Source of the DNA: Melampsora larici-populina 98AG31
Lineage: Eukaryota; Basidiomycota; Pucciniomycetes; Pucciniales; Melampsoraceae
Direction of reading: 5' to 3'
DNA: 64,000 nucleotides
Assembly (NCBI RefSeq): GCF_000204055.1
Contig: NW_006768805.1
Location: 201,307-265,306 of the forward strand
Shown: positions 55,280 through 64,000 of the stretch, piece by piece
How the letters are laid out: the number at the start of each line of letters is the position of its first letter
Numbering within the stretch: position 1 is the stretch's first letter
Position numbers and translations under genes: made by a program
The notes under the pieces: generated by a model
Seen by the model: the letters and a program-made list of their open reading frames with translations, nothing else
The model's database searches: none
What the model was told of the DNA's origin: nothing

Positions 55280-56035
55280 ATCATTACCATCTTAGGTAGT
55301 GTGCTGTTGGTGTAAGCGGTTAATGTTGGTGTACAGTGTTTGTTCGGTAGCGGTTGGTGGTGTGATTGGATGCAAGGGGTTGAACTGTTGATTTCAATCA
55401 AGGGGTATTGAAAAATTCTGGGTTTCTCTCTATTTGATGTGTCGCGTCTGTTTTCCCCCCTCTCTTTCTGATTCTTTTCCTCGTCGAAAAGAATTAGTAA
55501 GTCCTTTTTCTCAATTGTTATTCTCAACTTTTATCAATAACTAATCTTATTATTATTACTTTTAAATCTTCATTCGGTTCTGTTTTAAGTTTTGTTTATT
55601 TTCCTGTTCTTAAAACTGAACCTCACCGCGCGCTCTTCAATTCTATTCGAGCTCGCAGGTAGTTACACTGTTTCTCTTTTACATTTTTAGTTTTGTTCTT
55701 TTCTGATTCTTTCTCTGTTGTTGGACCTGCTTAGGTCAGTATCTTGATCTCGTCGTAGACTAGCAGAATAGCTTGTGTCTTACGCGGAATCCTGTGCCCT
55801 CAGGTGTGTGGTCAAAAAGAATTATTTTGTTTATTTTCCTGTTCTTAAAACTGAACCTCACCGCGCGCTCTTCAATTCTATTCGCGCTCGCAGGTCAGTA
55901 TCTTGATCTCGTCGTAGACTAGCAGAATAGCTTGTGTCTTACGCGGAATCCTGTGCCCTCAGGTCAGTATCTTGATCTCGTCGTAGACTAGCAGAATAGC
56001 TTGTGTCTTACGCGGAATCCTGTGCCCTCAGGTAT
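55280..56035 (+). repeat. Splice-unit repeat cassette (copy in hAT 2)
   Basis: On the plus strand, antisense to the hAT 2 transposase. Three 69-bp units (55735-55803, 55894-55962, 55963-56031) start GTCAGTATC and end GTGCCCTCAG. Other blocks end GCTCGCAG followed by GT (~55658, 55893). Upstream are ATCAAGGGGT, CTTTTCCTCGTCGAAAAGAAT and a T-rich stretch. Block order is the same as in 26799-27540: (GCTCGCAG|GTAG), (AG|GTCAGT...CTCAG|GTGTG), (GCTCGCAG|GTCAGT), (CTCAG|GTCAGT), (CTCAG|GT). The conserved order despite diverged sequence suggests function, perhaps a leader with recursive splice sites. Confidence 0.65.
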
Positions 56036-56467
56036 TCAATTTTCTTCCACAAAGCTTTCTCTCAATCTAGTCATTTTCACCAGACAAGTTCTGGGTACGG
56101 GACAAACGGTTCTTTGAAAATTTATAGGCTTTGCAGGTCCTACCTTCTGGCCTAGAACCTTGAGTCCATGCCCGACCACAAGATTGAGCTTGTGGGCGTA
56201 GCATTGGATGTGGTGGGGTGATCCATCCCACGCGAATGGGTCTTCAGCACTGGAGAACATCGATTGGAGCTTGGACGCCATGGTCACATTGTTACCACCG
56301 CTGTCTGTGGTCTGAGCTAACATGTGAGCAGGCATAAAATAAACAATTAGTTCAGAAAATAAAAACAAAAAGATAAAAATTATAAAGAGCTCATTTTTTT
56401 GTGAAGGCCATGTCGCACTAAGAACCTTCCAATTGGGTGTGCTAAAAGGACCCCAAAATGACGCCAT

Positions 56468-56673
56468 CACAGCCAGCATATTTGGCTCGGAGCCAAAAAT
56501 CAGAGGATTCCTCAGACTCTGACTCTGAGTTAACCCCCATCCGAGGATCCAATCCGAGGCAACGGCCAGGGCCAACATTTGCTTCGGAATTAGCCCTCGG
56601 GTGCCCTTTTCCTCGGGGGCGCCGTCCGAGGACTCCTCGGACGTTTGTCTCCGAGCCAAATATGCCGGCAGTG
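56468..56673. mobile_element. 206-bp MITE (copy 3, diverged)
   Basis: Starts CACAGCCAGCATATTTGG and ends TATGCCGGCAGTG. CAT flanks it on both sides (56465-56467, 56674-56676). It has the same length and end pattern as copies 1 and 2, but the interior is diverged (CTCGGAG/CTCCGAG words). It interrupts an exon of hAT 2 between LTLKMVG and WRHFGVLLAHP. The flanking frame is restored when it is removed. The minus-strand frame stays open through it, so readthrough into MITE sequence is possible. Confidence 0.9.
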
Positions 56674-57429
56674 CATCCCACCATCTTGAGGGTGAGATGG
56701 GTCGACTTGTAGTTCCAATCTGAATCAATGTAGTTTGCGGTTGCTCCTACAAACGTGTACCTATTTCCTTTAGTTGTCCAGACGTCGTGGTTGCGGCAGA
56801 ATTTCCCTTTGTTTTCCTACATATATATTATATACAAAGTCTCATGTCAGTATTGGAAATACTATGTGAAGTGGATAACAAGTAGGAAAACTTACGATTA
56901 AATTTCGAATGGCTTTGTTGTGCAGTGCTGAAAAGAGGACCACAGACTGCTTGGCTGCCCATGTGGACAATCACACAACAGCGCTTTGATTGACATGTTG
57001 AAAAGGCGCGCAAAGAGTGGGGTCTTCAAATCGAGCCCATGGCAAGGCGTGTCGAACAACCCACATGACCAATATCATGTTGAGAAGATCAACAGTGAAT
57101 GCGGGTCTACTGACATATGAAGTTAGACTAGAGTGTTTACTCTTGAAATTAGCAGCCTGAGTTTTGAGGTAGCTGGGTGGCAGTTGGACACCTCGCGCGA
57201 TAGCTCAAGCCCTTTGGGGGCACGAAGGTCGTTTCGAGTTACCGTCTTGATGGCCCCATAGGTTCCAATAAGTATCTTCACCTTTAGTGTATACGTTTAA
57301 ACACCATCGGCATTTGTAGTCTTGACCCTACATAGATGATAAGAAACGGTGAAGACAGAACTTATGATCAGATCGTGGATGTCATATTTCAATGCAATAA
57401 GAGTGAAATATTAAATACAAAAAAACTTA

Positions 57430-58212
57430 GGGCCCTTTCGGTACGAGTCGATATACGTATATCGCAATATATTACACCAAAGTAATATACAGTATATTAG
57501 CATATACGTATATCGATTTTTCAAAAAACTGCAGGTGTTTGGTAAATTTATTTGGACAAAAATCCAAATTGTATAACACGATATACTGGTCGATTTCAAT
57601 ATACAGCCTTTTGGCCGTATATCAGACCAAAAAAGACTTTTCGCCCCTCTCCCTTTTCCATACCCCTCTCTTCAACTCTCTCCTTCACCCTTCCTTTTCA
57701 AACACCCTCGTTCACCATACACGATGATCTCTTCAAGTTCAACCGTCACCCTTTCAACTTCGTAAGCTCATGTTCACCGATGCAAAAAGAACAAGAGAAA
57801 GATGTTTGTAAACTCGTCGATTTGCTTTTGAATGGTCACTATGTATGAATTCACATCTAAAACTTAAACATAAGAACAACACTCCATGGCCTTCAAAATT
57901 GTGCGATGTGAGAGCGTTACATGGTTTGAGTTGTGAATCAAAAGCAGATGGACTGTTTAGGTCGTTGATGACCGTGATGGATGAGTATCGATTTTCAAAT
58001 TTCATTCAATGTACATTTATCAGTTACCGAACACTCGAATGGTCATCAAAAGGTCAACAATGATCATTTTGATCTTTTGATGACCATTTTGATCGGGTTT
58101 TTGGTAAATTAAACAAACCAAAAAACAGTTTTTCAATCTGCCCCTTGTTGTAGGGGCAGATCGATATACTGTTTTTCGGTAACAGTATATCGGTTTCCTA
58201 CCGAACGGGCCC
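57430..58212. mobile_element. Harbinger-type MITE (783 bp)
   Basis: Ends GGGCCCTTTCGGTA (57430) and complement of GGGCCCGTTCGGTA (ending 58212), flanked by TTA (57427-57429, 58213-58215). GGGCC ends with a TTA target are typical of PIF/Harbinger elements. Subterminal GATATAC/GTATATC words occur at both ends. A short plus-strand ORF (57552-57848) has no recognisable domain. It lies in an intron of hAT 2, immediately after the donor (AAAG|GTAA), leaving GTAAGGG as donor. Confidence 0.85.
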
Positions 58213-58678
58213 TTACCTTTGGGGGGTGGAAATATTTGAGAAGGTCCTTCACACGGTCACCTTGAGTCTGGGTATATCCAGGTTCATTTGTTCCAACGTA
58301 CTCAATATCGGAGGCTTGTGATAAATCCATATCTTCAGGAACCTCGTAGTCCTAGATGGAAACTTATAGGTTAGGTGATGCGAAAGAAGTGAAATGCAAG
58401 GTGAAAGAATGGTACTACATACCTTTAACTTGTATCACTTGGATGGTGGGGGTGTGCCACCATTCGAGCTTCCAGAAGGCAAACAAGCGTGTTTGGTTGC
58501 CAAAGAAGCAACTTTCATTGGGGATCGGACACATTTGCTGGTCAACAAAGTTTTCTACAAGACATCAAAGACACATTAGTGAGTAGAAGTTGTATAATCT
58601 GCATCAAAACAACTGATAGCTCACCTTTCCTTTGTCATTCACCTTGGTCTTTGATTGACAAGCGGCAAGTCCTTTAGT

Positions 58679-59759
58679 CACAGCCCCCATCTACTAGGCT
58701 TGGGCAGGCCAGAGCCTACCACTAACTCCATGAAAGATTCATGAAAGATTCATGAGAGATTCAGGAAGATTTCAAAATGACTTCAACACAATATCATATG
58801 GGGCCATTTGTCTGTCCAACCACCAAAATTCTGATGTCATCATATGATGTCATAAATCTGTACACACATGCTTCTGTATTCACAGATCAAGAATATATAG
58901 TCTATTAAACTTTATCATGTAAATTGACTGAGTTATTGAGGTTTGAAAAAAAAAATAACAGATAAAAAGCACTATTTTTGTACTATACACAAGACTGGGA
59001 TCTTGAATATCTTCAATCTTTGTCAATATACATATACATTAAATTTGATAATATTTTCCGCACTATGTTTCTCCACATTTCTGTTCCCTACAGCCTTTGT
59101 CTATGGGTAGTATTTTTATATGTGATTGTGGATTATATACAGAAGTTGGATTTTCTGAAGTTCTTTGACCTTGAGGCAAATTGTGATGAATTGTAGGGCC
59201 CAAATTAGGCACAAATAGACTGATATGCATGTAAATAATCATTTCCAACAGTTTCTGCCATCAATTTGGTCATCCCCTTCCTAGAATCAACAAATCAGGG
59301 AAAGATTGGACTGCTCATGTAGAATTCACAATTACATATAGAACTATGCCTCTTGGACAAAGGCTGCAAAAATAAAAAATGTAGAAACATGTATTGTACA
59401 GTGGAATATACAATTTATTTTATACGTATATTGATAAAGATTTGAGATATCCAAGATCCCAGTCTTATGTATAGTACAAAAATAGTATTTTTTATCTGTG
59501 ATTTTTTTTCAAACCTCAATAACTCAGTCAATTTACATGATAATGTTTAATAGACTATATATTCTTGATCTGTGAATACAGGAGCAGGTGTGTACAGATT
59601 TATGACATCATATGATGACATTGGAATTTTGGGGGTTGGACAGGTGCCCCATATGATATTATGTTGAAGTCAGTTTGAAATCTTTTTGAATCTTTCATGA
59701 ATCTTTCATGAAGCCGAGGTAATCTCTGGCCTGCCAGAGCCTAGTAGCTGGGGGCTGTG
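58679..59759. mobile_element. CACAG-ended foldback element B (1081 bp)
   Basis: Complete copy with ends CACAG(C5)ATCTACTAGG and the complement of CACAG(C5)AGCTACTAGG, AGT on both sides (58676-58678, 59760-59762). The two halves form a long inverted repeat (~58770-59150 against ~59340-59690), with the word TGACTGAGTTATTGAGGTTT in one arm and its complement in the other. No protein is encoded. It interrupts the N-terminal exon of the hAT 2 transposase; the frame is restored when it is removed. Confidence 0.9.
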
Positions 59760-60545
59760 AGTCTTGTTGTTGTTGAGAGTGGGCGGTCGAGGAGAAGTAG
59801 ACCAATTAGCAAGAGGACCAGAAGATCCTAATGCATCATCGGGCATCAAAAGCCTAGTAGTAAGAGCGGACCGGGAGTCTTCTGGAGGTACCACGTAACC
59901 GGGCTGAGAACATGATGGGCTAGCTGGACAAAGGACTCTAGAGCTAGACCAAGAGTTGACAGATACCTGAAGGGGACCTGGAGTGAGCTTGATTGACTGG
60001 AAGATATGGCAATGGTCATGGTGATATCAATTAAAAAGGATGGGCTGGGGAGATTGTTAGTATTTGGTCAACCTGGGTACTGAGATACAAGACCGACTCA
60101 CTTATGAAAAATCAAAAAGTGGTGAAAACCACAGGTCAGCCAGGGTAAAAAGAAAGCCCATGCGTTCTTGGGCATTGTTTGATGTTCTGTAATGGTGGCG
60201 TGGTTCATGGATGAGGTGTATTGAGTGGTTCGTCGTCCTGGTTGATGGGATGAGTGGCTGTGAGTTTGATTTTTGGGAGAGCCTGTACGTGGGTCCAGGG
60301 TTTTGCTCTTTACCCAATATATATCGAGACACCCGAGGCCCTGGCCCGTATCGGAGTGGTGACTCTAATATGGGTTTTCCGTCTTGTGAATGGCGGAGCG
60401 GAGCCACCACTACACATATTGGTAAAAATGGCGGTGGCATAACCGCTCTGATACCGCTCCGCCACCGATAAAAAGTGCGGAGCGGTTCTGGTATTGGCAA
60501 AGAAAGATATCCCTGATGAAATTGAATTTCACATATCATCAAATA

Positions 60546-61361
60546 CACTACAAGAAAGACAATATTTTCTGGGCAGAAAATTAAATTATTGATACACAAA
60601 AATATTGAGAGGCCAGGAGGAGAGCAAAAAATGAATAAAAATATGCATCTTGTTCCCTGCATTGAGAACTTCACTCTGCATATTTTTCCGTATTTTTACA
60701 GCCCATATTGATAAGTGTACTAACAATAAACCTTCACAATCATCCAATTACAACCTGTAACAAGCACTGAAATTTGGCTCATTAGTGTTTAGAGAAACTT
60801 TTGATTTCTGAAAATACTCATACCTTTTTCAATTCCGGTCCAAAACGCTCGATTTTGGGTGCATTGGTAAGCTGGAATTGTCCTCCACATAGTTCATAAT
60901 AGGACCACACAGCATGCTGGTCTGCTAAAAAAGATATCATTGTTTTTATACATTTGTACATACAGATCCATAGAATGATTGTCATACTAGCTACATAGTT
61001 CTTGATCTTATGAAAGTTTGAGAGGAAGAGTTCAGCTTTCTAATGCACTTAAAATCGAGTGTTTCGAGGCAGATTTGACAAAGTTATAGGTGTTTTCAGA
61101 AATCAAAAGTTTCTCTAAACACTAATGAGCCAAATTTCAGTGCTTGTTACAGGTTGTAATTGGATGATTATGAAGGTTTATTGTTAGTACACTTATCAAT
61201 ACGGACTGTAAAAATATGGAAAAATATGGAGAGTGAAGCTCTCACCGCAGGGAACAAGATACATATTTTTATTTATTTTTTGCCCTTCTCCTGGCCTCTC
61301 AAGATTTTTGTGTATCAATAATTTAATTTTCTGCCCAGAAAATATTATATTTTGTGTAGTG
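60546..61361. mobile_element. 816-bp CACTA-ended foldback element (copy 2)
   Basis: Ends CACTACAAGAAAG and complement of CACTACACAAAATA, with ATA on both sides (60543-60545, 61362-61364). The arms are inverted copies sharing TTTTCTGGGCAGAAAATTAA and GCACTGAAATTTGGCTCATT. It is the same length as copy 1. It lies just outside hAT 2, in hAT 3-related sequence. Confidence 0.88.
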
Positions 61362-61364
61362 ATA

Positions 61365-61747
61365 AAGTGTCATTCATTGGGATTACACATTTTGTGTCAC
61401 AATGAAAGTTTTAGTTCAGGAATTCAGCCTTCTAATGCACCTAAAATCAAGTGTTTTGAGCCGGAATTGACAAAGTTATGGGGTTTTGTAGTAATCAAAA
61501 CTTTCTCTCAGCACTGATCAACCAAATTTCATCATCTGTTACAGGTGGTAATCTGATGATTATGAGGGTTAATTGTTAGTACACTCACCAATATGAACCC
61601 TAAAAATACAGAAAAATATGCAGATTGGAGATGTCAAACCAAGGAACAGGATGCATATTTTTTCATATTTTTAGTTCTGACCTTTCCAGATTTTTGTATA
61701 CAAAGAATTTAATTTTCTGCCAAGAAAATGTTATGTTTCTTGTAGTG
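61365..61747. repeat. Half of a related foldback element
   Basis: Only the right arm of an 816-type element is present: it ends CAAGAAAATG..TTTCTTGTAGTG at 61747 and shares ordered words with the arms of copy 2, at lower identity. No left arm or matching TSD was found. It may be a truncated copy into or next to which copy 2 was inserted. Confidence 0.6.
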
Positions 61748-62566
61748 TCATCATTGTTCCACTTTTTCATATTTTACCTGCAGTTTTGAAGATGCCCCAA
61801 AGAAAAATCATTTTGGGGTGTACTTGGTCAGAAACTCAGATTTAGTCCAAAAATACCAAGGCTTGGGCAGAAAATTTTGAGCATTCACAAATACAACAAT
61901 TTTTCTCCAATCAATCTGGCAGTTCCAAATTGGGAAAGCCACATACTGTGTCTACAGTTTTCATGTGGATGCTAAAACCATTACAGCAAAGATGTATAAG
62001 ATTCTCTAACTTTGCTGAGGGGACCGTGATTGCTGTGCCTTATGTGTTTTTGGACACACACCACTCATTACAATGTGTATGTGGTAGAGTAGACATTTAG
62101 CATTCAAAATGTGGAGACATTGCAGATTTTGATGCCAAATTTACAATCTTATTGCTCTCACAAGCTTAACATCTCAATGACCGAGTGTTTTGGACATGAG
62201 CCAAGTTTCTGACATGATATACACTGCTTCCATAAAAATCCAAAAAAATATGCAAAATGATGGGCACACATAGAGGGATGCATCCCTTATTTTTCCATAT
62301 TTTTCTGATCCCTTCCACCTTGTGTATAATTTTCTATGTTTTCTTCATTCTCTAAACTCAGACGTACATTTGCAATCTGGCTGAGTGTTACAAACTATGG
62401 CATCATAGACCTTTTGATTACTCTTGAATTCACCCTGTGGGTTGTCAATGTTTTGTTTCAATTCCCAAACATCTTTGTGATGGAAAGTTTGGTGATACCT
62501 CACTGCAAAAGGTCTTCTTATTGGTTTTCAAATTGGGATGCTCAATTTTTGTGTACAACTCAAGAA
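61748..62566. other. Unassigned stretch, decayed repeat material
   Basis: No supported gene. The ORF at 62336-62641 is partly the duplicated segment that follows. Words such as 'aaaaatatgcaaaatgatgggcacac' and 'tatttttccatatttttct' (~62250-62310) resemble the arms of the 816-bp foldback family, suggesting an old relative. Confidence 0.35.
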
Positions 62567-62887
62567 AAATTACCGGTCTTCAAGCCTGATGTCAACCCCT
62601 ACCCAGTGTATCAAGAATCAGTGGTGCGCTTGTCTTGCTAGATGAGGGATCCTTTTACTTTCTTTTGAGAACATCATATCTGATATCAACAATTCACATA
62701 TTCACATATTCACATATTCATTTTTAGTCGCGAATTGTTTTCCCGGAAATTCCATCCTGGAGCCTACCCGTTCTAGCGTTGCTCGCAGTGTGGAGAGCCT
62801 TGATGATGATGGCCTGTGTGTCAATCGTAGTAATACCTATTTGGCGCGGAAAGGCCAGTCAAAAGAAACATCTTTGGCTATTCCGGA
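62567..62887 (+). pseudogene. 321-bp copy of the membrane-protein gene 5' region
   Basis: Matches 49637-49957 over 321 bp with two differences that I could see (GCGGTG to GTGGTG; AGTCGAAAG to AGTCAAAAG). It covers the exon 1 sequence from KLPVFKPDVNPYPVYQES, the first intron including its three CACATATT repeats, and most of exon 2. Because the intron is kept it is a DNA-level duplication, not a retrocopy. It lacks the start codon and everything downstream, and lies between foldback elements. Confidence 0.85.
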
Positions 62888-62944
62888 AAATTGTACTTTT
62901 GTCTTTGGGTGGTGCCTCTCACTATTTTAAACTCACCAATGCTT

Positions 62945-64000
62945 CACAGCCCCCAATCACAAGTCACTGGCAGGCCAGTGCCTCCCACCAACCCTAGCAA
63001 GTTATGAGCAAGTTAGGAGCAAGTTATGAAGTGGATATCAAGTGGATAACATCCATTGATTGAGAATTTGTTGAGAAGTGGTTGGGATACCACCAAAATT
63101 GAGATGATGTCATACAGCATCATAAACCTCCACCCAGAATATATAGTTTATTAACCTTTGTGACATAAATTGACCGCGTTATTGAGGTTTCAAAAAAAAT
63201 ATGGACAGAAAATACTATTTTTGTACTATACCTAAGAATTGATACTGGAATATTCTCTAGCTTTATGAATATACATACAAAAAAAATTGATAATCCTTTT
63301 GAAAATATGTTTCTCCACATTTTTGTCCCCTACAGCCTTCATGTATGGGCAGTATTTCTACATGTAATTCCTGAATGTGTCTGCAAGTTTGATTTTCTGA
63401 AGTTCTTTGCCCCAAGACAAATTTTGAGGGAACATATTGCCAAAATCATTCTGAATTTGATTGATATACATGTAGATGGTATTTGACAATAATTTCTGCC
63501 ATATTCTGCCTAGAATCAAAGAATCAAAGAATCAATCAAATTGTTGACTGCTCATGTACACACCACAATTCACTACACAAAATATAATATTTTCTGGGCA
63601 GAAAATTAAATTATTGATACACAAAAATATTGAGAGGCCAGGAGAAGGGCAAAAAATAAATAAAAATATGCATCTTGTTTCCTGCGGTGAGAGCTTCACT
63701 CTCCATATTTTTCCATATTTTTACAGTCCGTATTGATAAGTGTACTAACAATAAACCTTCATAATCATCCAATTACAACCTGTAACAAGCACTGAAATTT
63801 GGCTCATTAGTGTTTAGAGAAACTTTTGATTTCTGAAAACACCTATAACTTTGTCAAATCTGCATCAAAACACTCGATTTTAAGTGCATTAGAAAGCTGA
63901 ACTCTTCCTCTCAAACTTTCATAAGATCAAGAACTATGTAGCTAGTATGCCAATCATTCTATGGATCTGTATGTACAAATGTATAAAAATGATGATATCT
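62945..64000. mobile_element. CACAG-ended foldback element C, interrupted and running off the window
   Basis: Left end CACAGCCCCCAATCACAAG, preceded by CTT (62942-62944). Visible body 62945-63570 aligns with element A (35163-35257 joined to 41716-42280) and so shows the empty Ty3 site. It breaks off at 63570, where an 816-type element begins; its right half must lie beyond the window. Confidence 0.8.
63571..64000. mobile_element. 816-type foldback element (copy 3, partial)
   Basis: Starts CACTACACAAAATATAATAT after ATT (63568-63570) and matches the complement of the right arm of copy 2 to the window end. It is inserted in foldback element C at a site that reads ACAATTACATATAG in element A. 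The right half is outside the window. Confidence 0.82.

Larger units (their letters stand above)
53709..60019 (-). pseudogene. hAT 2 transposase, multiply interrupted
   Basis: Probable ATG at 60019 (MTIAISSSQ), stop TAG at 53709. A Ser/Pro-rich N-terminus reads LNNNKT then KGLAACQSKTKVNDKGK once foldback B is removed. Then IEYVGTNEPGYTQTQGDRV, a BED-like finger (YKCRWCLNVYTKGEDTYWNL with GHQDG, ~57220-57330) and ALPWARFEDPTL. The first Asp block is FCRNHDVWTTKGNRYTFVGA (~56730-56800), the second QTTDSGGNNVTMASKL and QCYAHKLNLVVGHGL. Next are an acidic segment, WVEGNGPTGCIVLAEYKRV (~54470-54530), and the dimerisation end (FPILAKLAPEYLAISATSCA, AAADVCTPLQGSLLPRTMEH). Lesions: MITE 3 shifts the frame by 209 bases, and two in-frame TGA codons (~56967-56969 and ~57206-57208) sit where CGA or another sense codon is expected. 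Confidence 0.8.
53363..60496 (-). mobile_element. hAT transposon 2, nested in hAT 3
   Basis: Terminal inverted repeats CAATACCAGAACCGCTC at 53363 and complement ending 60496 (17 bp perfect), flanked by the 7-bp repeat GCAAAGA (53356-53362, 60497-60503). Both subterminal regions are dense in GGAGCGG/CCGCTCC words (53400-53530; 60350-60495). It contains a broken minus-strand hAT transposase and four insertions: MITE copy 3, a Harbinger-type MITE, foldback element B and the splice-unit cassette. Net length without the first three is ~5.1 kb. Confidence 0.88.

Noticed and set aside
56442..56684. ORF running through MITE copy 3
   Set aside because: Open only because the MITE lacks stops in that frame; not an independent gene.
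57552..57848. ORF inside the Harbinger-type MITE
   Set aside because: No transposase or Myb-like motif seen; low-complexity Pro/Phe/Ser composition. Kept only as part of the MITE.
60102..60674. 190-codon minus-strand ORF
   Set aside because: It spans the hAT 2 terminus, its TSD and the start of a foldback element, so it is a chance frame across element boundaries.
60546..61747. One large foldback element ending at 61747
   Set aside because: Flanks of 60546 and 61747 do not match, whereas 60546-61361 has a perfect ATA duplication and the length of copy 1.

Overview
The window looks like a transposon-graveyard region of a basidiomycete genome, most likely a rust fungus (Pucciniales, Puccinia-like). 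The reasons are short GT-AG introns, chromovirus and Ty3 elements, a tyrosine-recombinase (DIRS/Ngaro-type) retrotransposon, several hAT elements, a basidiomycete CACTA-like large transposase gene and a Tc1/mariner transposase of a family common in basidiomycetes. The organism assignment is inference. I see no rRNA, tRNA, CRISPR or bacterial-type gene. Only one locus looks like an ordinary host gene: a multi-exon, multi-pass membrane protein at 49619-52024.

Layout. 1-2007: no convincing gene. 2008-4560 (minus): a decayed multi-exon gene broken by an 816-bp CACTA-ended foldback element (2703-3518). 4561-11362: AT-rich old repeats, including two diverged LTR-like blocks. 11363-29707: a DIRS/Ngaro-type retrotransposon (gag-like ORFs, RT-RNase H, tyrosine recombinase, split direct repeats A1...B1-A2...B2). 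Between A2 and B2 it carries a hAT transposon (17779-29306), whose transposase gene is split by a Ty3 LTR element (19310-25708). 29708-31129: an unrecognised gene broken by a solo LTR. 31353-47440 (minus): a CACTA-like large transposase gene split by a five-deep nest: CACTA-like gene > Tc1/mariner element (32070-43648) > ~1.1-kb foldback element (35163-42729) > Ty3 chromovirus (35258-41715) > 207-bp MITE (36973-37179). 47878-48781: a pogo-like deletion derivative. 49619-52024: the membrane-protein gene. 52404-60545: a hAT fragment containing a second hAT (53363-60496). That second hAT itself holds a MITE, a Harbinger-type MITE, a second foldback element and a repeat cassette made of splice-site-like units. 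60546-64000: further foldback elements and a 321-bp near-identical copy of the 5' part of the membrane-protein gene.

Boundaries of most elements are supported by matching target-site duplications (TSDs) that I read at both ends: TTA, ATA, AAG, AGT, CTT, TAG and CAT (3 bp, CACTA-type ends); TTA (Harbinger); TA (mariner and pogo); TGGGG, ATATC and GATAT (LTR elements); and 7-bp repeats for two hATs. In several cases removing the insertion and one TSD restores a continuous reading frame in the element beneath. The order of insertion can therefore be read directly. The two LTR elements have nearly identical LTRs (1 difference in 328 bp and 1 in 216 bp) but broken coding regions. This suggests recent insertion of defective copies mobilised in trans, or sequence error.

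Two patterns are most worth a second look. The first is the MITE/foldback families (206-207, 816 and ~1080 bp): most of the copies whose target can be identified sit in other transposons. The second is a modular cassette present in two unrelated hAT elements in opposite relative orientation, built from 69-70 bp units that begin GTCAGT and end CTCAG, so that every unit boundary is an abutted splice acceptor and donor (AG|GT).
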